A stretch of 51,869 nt of DNA from Moheibacter sp035515075 (lineage in GTDB: Bacteria > Bacteroidota > Bacteroidia > Flavobacteriales > Weeksellaceae), in the NCBI GenBank assembly GCA_035515075.1, contig DATJBZ010000036.1, positions 1 through 51,869 on the forward strand, in the 5' to 3' direction. A program made the translations under genes and the position numbers. How positions within the stretch are numbered: the stretch's first letter is position 1; every line of letters starts with the position of its first letter. Below, piece by piece: positions 23,326 through 31,691 of this stretch. Under the pieces are notes generated by a model. It saw nothing but the letters and a program-made list of their open reading frames with translations, made no database searches and was not told where the DNA came from.

Positions 23326-25320
23326 ATGAGAAAATACATGATTTCTTTGGGTTTTATTTTGGCTGGAATCCATTCCTATGCCCAACTTGAACTCAAAGAC
23401 AGTATAGAAACCACCTTGATTGATGAAATCATCATTCTTTCAAAATCAAATGATGCTTCCGACAAAACGCCTAAAATTTTAGGTTCGATTGACGATTATT
23501 TGGAAAATTCTTCATCGGTCAATATGATCAAAAGAGGCGCGTATGCTTGGGAACCCATGTTGCAAGGAATGAGCAGCGAACGAAGTGTTATCACGCTTGA
23601 CGGCATGCGAATTTATGGCGCTTGTACCGATAAAATGGATCCTGTGACGTCTTATGTTGAGATTTCAAATTTCTCAAAGGCAACCATCAATAGCGGTCAA
23701 TCAGGTGCAGAACGTGGCGGAACCATCGCAGGAAGTATTGATTTGATTCGTAGAAAATCAGGATTTGGCAACAAAGGTTGGTCTGGCTCAATTTTTAGTG
23801 GATTTGAAACTGGAAACAAACAATTGATTTCAGGCGTTGGTTTGAATTATTCGAAAGAGAAATTTTATACCAATGTCGATTTTACTTACAGAGATGCGGA
23901 CAATTACAAAGCAGGAGGAAATGAAGAGATTTTGTATTCTCAATTTACAAAATACAATGCATCAATCATTTCAGGAATCAAATTGAATGATCACCATCAC
24001 TTGGAAGCTTCCTTTATTTTTGATCGAGCGACCGATGTGGGTTATCCTGCACTTCCGATGGATGTTTCACTCGCTCAGGCTTTTATTGGTTCGGTTGAAT
24101 ACAAATATTTCAATTTGAATGCGTATTTCAATTCATGGGAGACCAAAGCATATTACAACAACATTGAACACATTATGGACGATTCTCCTCGGCCTGTTGT
24201 GCCCATTCGGATGGATATGCCTGGCTGGAGCAAAACTTGGGGGATGTATTCTAAATTGAAAGGAAAATACCATCAACATCAATTCAGTGCAACGCTATCT
24301 GCGCACACCAACAATTCTTTGGCAGAAATGACCATGTTTCCTAGTGATCCCAAAGAAAATGATATGTTTATGCTGACTTGGCCCGATGTCAATACGCATT
24401 ATGCAGGTATCTTTTTAGAAGACAAAATCAATTTGAATCCGCATTTGAAGTTATCGATTAGTGCAGGAATCAGTACCCATTTCAACGAAATTAAAAGTGA
24501 ATTTGGATTGGAAAGTTTACGGATTTTTTATTCAGATATGGAAGATTCTCGTTCTCGGATTTTGAAGAATTTGAGCACTCAGCTTAGTTTTCACCATGGG
24601 AAATTCATCCATTCTTTGGGAGCAGGATACGGCGAACGAGCGCCTTCGGTTGCTGAAGGATATGGATTTTATTTGTTCAATAGCTTTGATGCCTATGATT
24701 ATGTCGGAAATCCATTTTTAAAGAATGAGAAATCATTGGATTTTTCATGGGTGACTCAATTCAAAACCAAAAAAATCACACTGAAATGGCAAGGAAATTA
24801 TTTTCGAATTTTTGATTACATCATCGGGAAACCGGCTGAGGATTTATTGCCAATGACGATTGGCGCCAACGGTATCAAGGTGTATGAAGCTTTGTCGGGC
24901 GTTAATATTTTCAATACTGATTTCGATTGGACGTATCATTTTCTTCCGCATTGGACATTTGATGGCCAACTTTCTTATCGTTTAGGAGAAGATTCAAATG
25001 GACATAATTTGCCTTTGATTCAGCCTTTTCAATACCGATTGGGATTTCAATTTGAACAAAACAATTGGACGGCCCAAGCCAGCATCAATGGAAGTGCAAA
25101 ACACGATAATTACAGTGCAGAATTTGGTGAAACGCCAAAAGATAGCTACGTCATTGCCAATGTTGCTGTTGCCAAAAATTTCAATTTGGGTTCACAAAAA
25201 TTAACCGCAAAATTAGGTGCAGAAAATTTATTCGATAAAAAGTATTCTACCTTTTCAGACTGGAATAATTTACCAAGAATGGGGCGAAATATTTTCTTAC
25301 ATTTGGTTTTTGAATGGTGA
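23326..25320 (+). CDS. TonB-dependent receptor, OprC/NosA-like copper importer
   Basis: A 664-aa outer-membrane receptor: signal peptide 1-19, then directly a plug domain (about 35-145, without the carboxypeptidase-like extension of many Bacteroidota receptors), then a beta-barrel ending in the aromatic FLHLVFEW. The plug contains YGACTDKMDPVTSY, i.e. a CxxxM motif at C100 and M104. The barrel contains EHIMDD, an HxM motif at H282 and M284. In Pseudomonas aeruginosa OprC the copper ion is held by exactly such CxxxM and HxM motifs, about 180 residues apart as here (182). This is strong motif evidence for copper specificity. It is the last gene of the operon; the next gene converges with a 4-base gap. 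Confidence 0.88.
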   Translation: MRKYMISLGFILAGIHSYAQLELKDSIETTLIDEIIILSKSNDASDKTPKILGSIDDYLENSSSVNMIKRGAYAWEPMLQGMSSERSVITLDGMRIYGACTDKMDPVTSYVEISNFSKATINSGQSGAERGGTIAGSIDLIRRKSGFGNKGWSGSIFSGFETGNKQLISGVGLNYSKEKFYTNVDFTYRDADNYKAGGNEEILYSQFTKYNASIISGIKLNDHHHLEASFIFDRATDVGYPALPMDVSLAQAFIGSVEYKYFNLNAYFNSWETKAYYNNIEHIMDDSPRPVVPIRMDMPGWSKTWGMYSKLKGKYHQHQFSATLSAHTNNSLAEMTMFPSDPKENDMFMLTWPDVNTHYAGIFLEDKINLNPHLKLSISAGISTHFNEIKSEFGLESLRIFYSDMEDSRSRILKNLSTQLSFHHGKFIHSLGAGYGERAPSVAEGYGFYLFNSFDAYDYVGNPFLKNEKSLDFSWVTQFKTKKITLKWQGNYFRIFDYIIGKPAEDLLPMTIGANGIKVYEALSGVNIFNTDFDWTYHFLPHWTFDGQLSYRLGEDSNGHNLPLIQPFQYRLGFQFEQNNWTAQASINGSAKHDNYSAEFGETPKDSYVIANVAVAKNFNLGSQKLTAKLGAENLFDKKYSTFSDWNNLPRMGRNIFLHLVFEW

Positions 25321-25324
25321 GCAA

Positions 25325-26038
25325 TCAACGCACTGGTTGGGGACGAATGCCAGGACGTTGGATGTTTTGAATTTTGGGTTGGCCGAAAATTTTTAAGTTG
25401 GCATTTTCACTGAGGTTTGCATTGATTTCATTCAAAACATGGAGGCTCAAGAAGGCATTGTGGAGCAATTCTGCTTGGCAACGATCGACGATGAGTTGTG
25501 CTGCATCGATTTCCCCACTATTGATTTGTGCGTTCAAAAGTCCTGCGCTGCCTGTGATTTGAATTTTTGCACTGCTTTCAATGTACAAGAAATCGGTATC
25601 GATTTGTCGAATGGTGATTTGTGAACCTGTGCTGGATTGGATATGGGTGCTGTTGTTTTTCAGCGGAGAATTGATCCAAATTTTGGCTGCGGTTGACGCG
25701 TGAATTTGACTTAGATTTTGGTAAGTGACATACACATTGATCGGTCGGTTGCTGCTGGTATGTCCGTTGACAAAAACATTCAACAAACCATTTCGTACAT
25801 CCGTTTGAATGTGGGGCAAGACTTTGGCTTCCGCTTGTACTTCTATTCGTGCTTGTGGTCCGTAATTCAAATAAACGTTGATGCCATTGTCCACTGAAAT
25901 GCCAAAAAACGGCAGAGTTTCCCGTTTTTCTGTGACATGGTCAGCATGGGTTTTTGGAGCATCGTTAGGGAGCATGTTCACGCAAGATTGTAGAAAGAAG
26001 AGGAAACCAAACAATAGGAATAGGTTTGTTTTTTTCAT
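25325..26038 (-). CDS. GIN-domain (DUF2807) lipoprotein
   Basis: A 237-aa lipoprotein (FLQSC lipobox, Cys19). The mature part begins with the typical ISVDNGINVYLNYGP strand and continues as a right-handed beta repeat with short hydrophobic strands (VFVNG, IWINS, IHIQSS, LYIESS, AQINSGEIDA). This matches the putative auto-transporter adhesin head GIN domain (pfam10988), common in Bacteroidota and of unknown function. The C-terminus is Pro/Arg-rich. It is convergent with the TonB receptor gene and divergent from the DPP-IV gene. Confidence 0.85.
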   Translation of the reverse strand: MKKTNLFLLFGFLFFLQSCVNMLPNDAPKTHADHVTEKRETLPFFGISVDNGINVYLNYGPQARIEVQAEAKVLPHIQTDVRNGLLNVFVNGHTSSNRPINVYVTYQNLSQIHASTAAKIWINSPLKNNSTHIQSSTGSQITIRQIDTDFLYIESSAKIQITGSAGLLNAQINSGEIDAAQLIVDRCQAELLHNAFLSLHVLNEINANLSENANLKIFGQPKIQNIQRPGIRPQPVR

Positions 26039-26155
26039 GAGAGAGAATTTTGGCGCGTTTGCAATCGAAAGTACAACAATTTAACGAAACGGTTTTTAAA
26101 GTTGCAGTTTGCTTTGCACAATTTATTAATTCAATGGTGGTTTCATGGATTTTTT

Positions 26156-26163
26156 TATCTTTG
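26156..26163 (+). promoter_or_regulatory. Putative -7 box TATCTTTG of the DPP-IV gene
   Basis: Perfect TAnnTTTG, 18 bases before the ATG at 26182. It lies inside the longer open frame that begins at 26050, which supports 26182 as the true start. Confidence 0.45.
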
Positions 26164-26181
26164 GATTCTATCCGTGAAAAA

Positions 26182-28350
26182 ATGAGAACAATTCAAAACT
26201 CAATGTTGCTATTCAGCATCTTCAGTATGTTGATTTTAAATGCACAACAAATCACCTTGGAGAGCATTTGGGGTGGTAAATATTACGCGCCTGGTTTGTC
26301 AGGTATCAACTCGATGAATGATGGTGCGCATTATAGTTTACAAGACAAAGATGGAATTTACAAGTATGCGTATGCTGCGTTCATCGATCAAAAAGAACAA
26401 AAAGAGCTGATTCTCAAAGGCAATTACGATGCGTATTCGTTCAGTTCAGATGAAAAATACATGCTCTTGGCCGAAGAAAGCGAACCGATTTACCGCCATT
26501 CTTTCACTGCGAAATGGAAAGTTTACAACCGAACGTCCAAAGAAACCCAATTAATTTATGACGGAAAACCGGTTCAAGAACCTACATTTTCGCCTGATGC
26601 GACCAAAGTGGCTTTTGTGTTTGAAAACAACATTTATTACCAAGATTTAAATTCTGGAAAAGTGACGGCTGTGACCAAAGATGGCAAAAAGAATGCGATC
26701 ATCAACGGCATTTGCGATTGGGTTTATGAAGAAGAATTTGGTTTTGTTCGTCATTTTGATTGGAATGCCGATGGAACGCATTTGGCATTTGTTCGTTTTG
26801 ATGAAAGCGCTGTGCCTGAGTTTTTTATTCCTATTTACAATGCACAACTCTATCCCGGAGAAATGCGGTTTAAATATCCGAAAGCAGGTCAAGAAAACTC
26901 AAAAGTGAGTTTGCATGTCTTTGATTTGAACGCGAATCAAACCCAAGCGATTGATCTTTCTTCGATTGAGAATTATTACATTCCTCACATTAAATTCACC
27001 CAAGACACAAACACCTTGGCAGTTTTGACGAGCAATCGCCACCACAACCACGTTGATGTGAGCGTATGGGATGTTTCTTCCAAAAAACTGACGAAACTTT
27101 TCACGGAAACCAGCGAGAAGTGGATCGATACCGACAATTTTACCTTTGAATTTTTGGCGGACAATAGTTTTATTTGGGCTTCGGAGCGCGATGGAAATCG
27201 CCATTTGTACCATTATGCGAAAACGGGGAAATTAATCTATCAGATCACGAAAGGCGATTGGGAAGTGACCAATTATTACGGATACCATCCTAAAAGTCAA
27301 ACGATTTATTTCCAATCCAATGCGTTCAATGGCAAAAGAATTTCGACCGAAAAACAAATTCATTCGATTCAACTCAATGGCAAGAAATTAACGGCTTTGA
27401 CCGATCGACATGGGGTGAATACAGCACAGTTCAGTAAAACATTTGATTATTTCATCAATCCTTTTTCTTCTTTGGAACAAGCGCCGACTTATTATTTGAA
27501 AAGCGGCAAAGAAAACAAAGAATTGGCAGTGATTTTATCAAATGAAGCTTCAGCCAATCGTTTGATTTCAGACAATATGGGCACCAAAGAAATCACGACT
27601 TTAGAAGTCAATGGAACGGAATTGAATGCTTGGGTTATCAAACCCAAAGATTTTGATCCAAAGAAAAAATATCCTGTTTTGATGTACCAATACAGCGGTC
27701 CTGGTTCGCAATCGGTGATGAATTCTTGGCACAACGCCAACGACCAATGGTATTTCTTATTGGCACAAAAAGGCTATTTGGTGTATTGTGTCGATGGGAG
27801 AGGAACGGGCGGAAAAGGAACGGCTTTCAAACAACAAACCTATTTGAATTTGGGGAAATTGGAAGTAGAAGATCAAATTGCAGCGGCGCAAGTAATCGGG
27901 AAATTGCCTTTTGTGGATGAAAACAGAATTGGCATTTGGGGATGGAGCTATGGCGGTTATATGTCGAGCAACTGTATTTTCAGAGCGGGTGATACCTTCA
28001 AAATGGCGATTGCGGTTGCGCCGGTAACGAATTGGCGTTATTATGACACGGTTTATACCGAAAGATTCATGCGTACGCCTCAAGAAAATCCGTTGGGTTA
28101 CGACCAAAATTCACCGATTACGTATGTCAAAGATTTCAATGACCAAAAAAACAAATTTCTATTGATTCACGGAACAGCGGATGACAATGTGCATGTGCAA
28201 AATGCAATGGATTTGGCGGAAGCTTTGATTGCTGAAAACAAACAATTCGACATGATGATGTATCCGGATAAGAATCACGGCATTTATGGTGGAAAAACAC
28301 GAATTCAATTGTACACCTTGATGACGAATTATATTCTTCAAAATCTGTGA
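26182..28350 (+). CDS. Dipeptidyl peptidase IV (S9B family)
   Basis: A serine protease that removes X-Pro (or X-Ala) dipeptides from the N-termini of peptides, probably in the periplasm. ATG 26182 gives 722 aa with a signal sequence (SMLLFSIFSMLILNAQQ); the frame is open from 26050, but the added 44 residues look non-native. An N-terminal beta-propeller carries the substrate N-terminus anchor CDWVYEEEFG (Glu pair, about residue 182). The C-terminal alpha/beta-hydrolase has Ser in GWSYGGYMSS (about 590), Asp in ADDNVHVQN (about 667) and His in DKNHGIYGG (about 698). Two POT carriers and a related MFS gene follow, so released dipeptides can be imported directly. Confidence 0.95.
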   Translation: MRTIQNSMLLFSIFSMLILNAQQITLESIWGGKYYAPGLSGINSMNDGAHYSLQDKDGIYKYAYAAFIDQKEQKELILKGNYDAYSFSSDEKYMLLAEESEPIYRHSFTAKWKVYNRTSKETQLIYDGKPVQEPTFSPDATKVAFVFENNIYYQDLNSGKVTAVTKDGKKNAIINGICDWVYEEEFGFVRHFDWNADGTHLAFVRFDESAVPEFFIPIYNAQLYPGEMRFKYPKAGQENSKVSLHVFDLNANQTQAIDLSSIENYYIPHIKFTQDTNTLAVLTSNRHHNHVDVSVWDVSSKKLTKLFTETSEKWIDTDNFTFEFLADNSFIWASERDGNRHLYHYAKTGKLIYQITKGDWEVTNYYGYHPKSQTIYFQSNAFNGKRISTEKQIHSIQLNGKKLTALTDRHGVNTAQFSKTFDYFINPFSSLEQAPTYYLKSGKENKELAVILSNEASANRLISDNMGTKEITTLEVNGTELNAWVIKPKDFDPKKKYPVLMYQYSGPGSQSVMNSWHNANDQWYFLLAQKGYLVYCVDGRGTGGKGTAFKQQTYLNLGKLEVEDQIAAAQVIGKLPFVDENRIGIWGWSYGGYMSSNCIFRAGDTFKMAIAVAPVTNWRYYDTVYTERFMRTPQENPLGYDQNSPITYVKDFNDQKNKFLLIHGTADDNVHVQNAMDLAEALIAENKQFDMMMYPDKNHGIYGGKTRIQLYTLMTNYILQNL

Positions 28351-28430
28351 TGACGGTGGTTAATTTTAAAATGAAAATGGTGTTGGGCGAAAGAGGAGAT
28401 AATTTCAATCGACTTGTTTAATATTTTATT

Positions 28431-28438
28431 TACTTTTG
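28431..28438 (+). promoter_or_regulatory. Putative -7 box TACTTTTG of the transporter cluster
   Basis: Perfect TAnnTTTG in the 214-bp gap after the DPP-IV gene, 126 bases before the first transporter ATG. It would give a leader of about 120 bases. The upstream TTG is only 14 bases away, so the -33 element is uncertain. Confidence 0.35.
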
Positions 28439-28564
28439 GAGTTTGCAAAAACGAAATTAATCTGCAGAAACTGAAAAAACAGTGAATTAAAAAAGGATTA
28501 AAAAAACAATGAAAAGGTCTGTTAAGTAGAAACAGGAAAATTATATAATAAAAACAACAAAATT

Positions 28565-30145
28565 ATGAATCAAGACAAAGACCCTGCTTTAATCTCGCAT
28601 CTAGCGAAACAAGGCGTAGATGATAGAATGGTAATGGGGCATCCTGCAGGATTGTTCGTGCTGTTTTTCACAGAGATGTGGGAGCGATTTAGCTATTATG
28701 GAATGCGTGCGTTATTGACTGTGTTTTTAATTACAGAAATAGCTAAAGGAGGCTGGCAATGGACAAATGCTGAGGCGATGCAACTTTATGCTTGGTACAC
28801 AGGTTTGGTTTATTTAACCCCTCTTATTGGAGGGATGATTGCGGATAAATTCACAGGATTTAGAAAGGCTATTTTATTAGGAGCTTTGATCATGACTTTG
28901 GGACATGCCTCGATGGCCTTAGAAATGGTCGATCCAAAATTCTTTTATGTGGGGCTGGTTTTTATGATTTTAGGAAATGGTCTGTTTAAACCGAATATTT
29001 CTTCTATGGTAGGGAATCTATATCCTGATTCAAGCTCTAAAAAAGATGCGGGTTACACGATTTTCTATATGGGAATTAATGCAGGTGCGTTTTTAGGGAT
29101 GTTGTTGTGTGGTTATATCGGTGAGAAAGTTGGATGGCATTACGGCTTCGGTTTGGCGGGCGTATTTATGTTGTTTGGCATGTTGCAATTCTATTTTGGT
29201 CAAAAGATTTTTGGAATCATAGGGAATGAACCGCAAAAAGAAGCGATAGATGAAGTGGTCAAAGAAATAGAAGAAGACGAAGAAGCGCCATCGCACATTG
29301 TTCGCGATCGATTAATCGTCGTAGGTGTATTGATGTTTGCGAGTTTGTTTTTCTTTTTTGCTTTTGAACAAGCAGGAGGGTCAATGACCGTTTTCGCAAA
29401 AGATTATACCCAAAGAATTTTAGAAGGGAATGCCGGTACTATTTTTAAATGGGTGGACGCGCTTTTAACTATTTTTCCTATTTTAATTGTTTCATGGGTA
29501 CTTTACGGTTTAGGCAAGAAAATATTCAAGGATTATCCATTGACCATTATTTTTACAGCACTTTCTTTTGTAATTATATGGGTGTTAGGTGCTTGGAAGG
29601 TGTACAACGAATTTACACTTGACCACACCGAAGTAACGGTTTCTTGGTTTCAGATTTTGAACTCATTCTTTATCATTACTTTGGCTTCTTCTTTCAGTAA
29701 AATGTGGGAAAAAGTATGGAATCCTTCTGGACCGGTTAAGTTTGCAATGGGCTTGGCTTTGGTGGGGCTTGGTTTCGTGGTTTTATCGCTTGGCGCAAGC
29801 AGCATTCCACAAGGTGCAAAAACCGCTTCGGTCAGCATGATTTGGTTGATATTGGCTTATTTTTTCCATACCACAGGCGAGCTGTGTTTGTCACCCGTTG
29901 GTTTGTCGTATGTATCAAAATTATCCCCCAAACGATTGGTCGGATTGTTATTTGGACTTTGGTTTACGGCTTCAGCAATCGCAAATTTCATTGCAGGAAT
30001 GACTGGATCCTATATCGATAAAATTTCAGAAACCTATTCAATGTCCATTTTCTTCTTGATTATCGCTGCGATACCGATGGTTGCTGCGATATGTTTATTG
30101 ATCTTGAATCCGAAGTTAAAGAAAATGATGCATGGAATTCATTGA
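28565..30145 (+). CDS. POT-family proton/oligopeptide symporter, copy 1
   Basis: A 526-aa major-facilitator protein of the POT/PTR2 (DtpA-like) family that couples proton influx to di/tripeptide uptake across the inner membrane. The diagnostic ExxERFxYYG motif is complete in TM1 (EMWERFSYYGM, about residues 37-47), and the second family motif FKPNISSMVGNLY is present at about 140. A charged cytoplasmic loop (KEIEEDEEAPSH) sits in the middle, and about 14 TM helices are likely. It lies 24 bp upstream of a second POT gene. Confidence 0.93.
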   Translation: MNQDKDPALISHLAKQGVDDRMVMGHPAGLFVLFFTEMWERFSYYGMRALLTVFLITEIAKGGWQWTNAEAMQLYAWYTGLVYLTPLIGGMIADKFTGFRKAILLGALIMTLGHASMALEMVDPKFFYVGLVFMILGNGLFKPNISSMVGNLYPDSSSKKDAGYTIFYMGINAGAFLGMLLCGYIGEKVGWHYGFGLAGVFMLFGMLQFYFGQKIFGIIGNEPQKEAIDEVVKEIEEDEEAPSHIVRDRLIVVGVLMFASLFFFFAFEQAGGSMTVFAKDYTQRILEGNAGTIFKWVDALLTIFPILIVSWVLYGLGKKIFKDYPLTIIFTALSFVIIWVLGAWKVYNEFTLDHTEVTVSWFQILNSFFIITLASSFSKMWEKVWNPSGPVKFAMGLALVGLGFVVLSLGASSIPQGAKTASVSMIWLILAYFFHTTGELCLSPVGLSYVSKLSPKRLVGLLFGLWFTASAIANFIAGMTGSYIDKISETYSMSIFFLIIAAIPMVAAICLLILNPKLKKMMHGIH

Positions 30146-30169
30146 TAATTTCAATTAAAACTTCAAATT

Positions 30170-31681
30170 ATGCTTACACTGGATCAAATCCAAGATTTTA
30201 AAGGAAAGTATCCCAAACAAATTTGGAGTCTTTTCTTTTCAGAAATGTGGGAGCGTTTCTGTTTCTATGGAATGCGCGGAATGCTGGTTTTCTTTATGAT
30301 TACCCAATTGGATTTTGGAGAAAAAGAAGCGAATTTACAATACGGAGCTTCTCAAGCTTTTGTCTATGCCTTTACGTTTATTGGTGGATTATTTGCTGAC
30401 AAAATATTAGGATTTCGAAGGTCTCTTTTTTGGGGTGGCTTGTTGATGATTGTAGGAAGTGCTTTGTTGGCGATTGATCCTCACAACTTTTTCTTTGTTG
30501 GACTTTCATTCATTATCATCGGAACAGGTTTCTTTAAACCCAATATTTCAACGATGGTTGGTGAATTATACAAAAAAGGAGATGCTAGACGAGATGCTGG
30601 CTTTTTGTTATTCTATGCGGGAATTAACTTGGGTGCTTTTTTGGGTGGATACATCTGTGTGGCCATCGGAAAAGGATATATGTTAAGCAGTGTAATTGAG
30701 GAAGCACATCGCTGGAATGTCGCTTTTGGATTGGCAGCCGCTGGAATGATCATCAGTTTGATCAACTTTTCTTTTACCAAAAGAAAATTAGGACCGATTG
30801 GTTTACAACCAGGACATCCTGAAGCCATCGTTAAAACAAAAGCATTGCCTAAATGGGCAGAATATGCTGTATATATTGGGACTTTAGCGATTATTCCACT
30901 TATACAAATTATGGTTTCTAAGCCAGAGTATACAGACTACTTTATGTATATCATTGGCCCAGTAACTTTGCTGTATCTATTTTATGAAATGACCAAAGTA
31001 AGCGTTAGCGAACGTAAAAAATTATGGGCTGCTTTGATTTTCATCCTCTTTTCTATTGTATTTTGGGGGATTTATGAGCAAAGTGGAGGCTCTTTAAGCA
31101 TTTTTGCTGCCAAAAATTTGAATGATAATTTGCTTGGATTTACAATCGATCCAAATGGAGTCAATAACTCAGCAGGTGCATTTTTTATCATCGGTTTGGC
31201 CCCGCTTTTTGGTTTGTTATGGATTTGGATGGCGAAGAAAAAAATTGAGCCCAATACGATTGTCAAATTTGGATTGGGTTTTATCTTCTTAGGCTTAGGT
31301 TATTATGTTCTCTTTGTGACCAAATTCTTTGCGATGGATGGCATCAGTTCATTGGATATATTTACAACTGCTTTGGCAGTAATTACAATCGGAGAGCTTT
31401 GTTTGTCTCCAATTGGTTTGTCAATTATGACTAAATTGTCGCCAGCCAAGATGCAAGGAATCATGATGGGAATGTGGTTTTTGGCTTCGGCTTATGGACA
31501 ATATGTAGCTGGACTAATCGGTGCCAATTTAGCGACTGCAGATGAAAATGCCTCTGCCATTGTTCGTTTGAACGATTACACAGAAGGTTATAAAATGCTG
31601 GGGATTTATGCCCTGATTGCAGGTGTAATCTTGATTGCGTTCTCCCCTTTAATTAAAAAATTAATGCAAGAAGTAAAATAA
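30170..31681 (+). CDS. POT-family proton/oligopeptide symporter, copy 2
   Basis: A 503-aa paralog of the preceding transporter, with EMWERFCFYGM in TM1 (about residues 24-34) and FKPNISTMVGELY at about 123. Most of the ExxERFxYYG signature is retained, with Phe for the first Tyr. Sequence divergence from copy 1 suggests a different peptide preference. The stop codon is 10 bp before the third transporter. Confidence 0.93.
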   Translation: MLTLDQIQDFKGKYPKQIWSLFFSEMWERFCFYGMRGMLVFFMITQLDFGEKEANLQYGASQAFVYAFTFIGGLFADKILGFRRSLFWGGLLMIVGSALLAIDPHNFFFVGLSFIIIGTGFFKPNISTMVGELYKKGDARRDAGFLLFYAGINLGAFLGGYICVAIGKGYMLSSVIEEAHRWNVAFGLAAAGMIISLINFSFTKRKLGPIGLQPGHPEAIVKTKALPKWAEYAVYIGTLAIIPLIQIMVSKPEYTDYFMYIIGPVTLLYLFYEMTKVSVSERKKLWAALIFILFSIVFWGIYEQSGGSLSIFAAKNLNDNLLGFTIDPNGVNNSAGAFFIIGLAPLFGLLWIWMAKKKIEPNTIVKFGLGFIFLGLGYYVLFVTKFFAMDGISSLDIFTTALAVITIGELCLSPIGLSIMTKLSPAKMQGIMMGMWFLASAYGQYVAGLIGANLATADENASAIVRLNDYTEGYKMLGIYALIAGVILIAFSPLIKKLMQEVK

Positions 31682-31691
31682 ATTAACACAA

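Noticed and set aside
26050..26181. DPP-IV start at 26050
   Set aside because: It would bury the signal peptide 50 residues in and place a TATCTTTG promoter box inside the gene.
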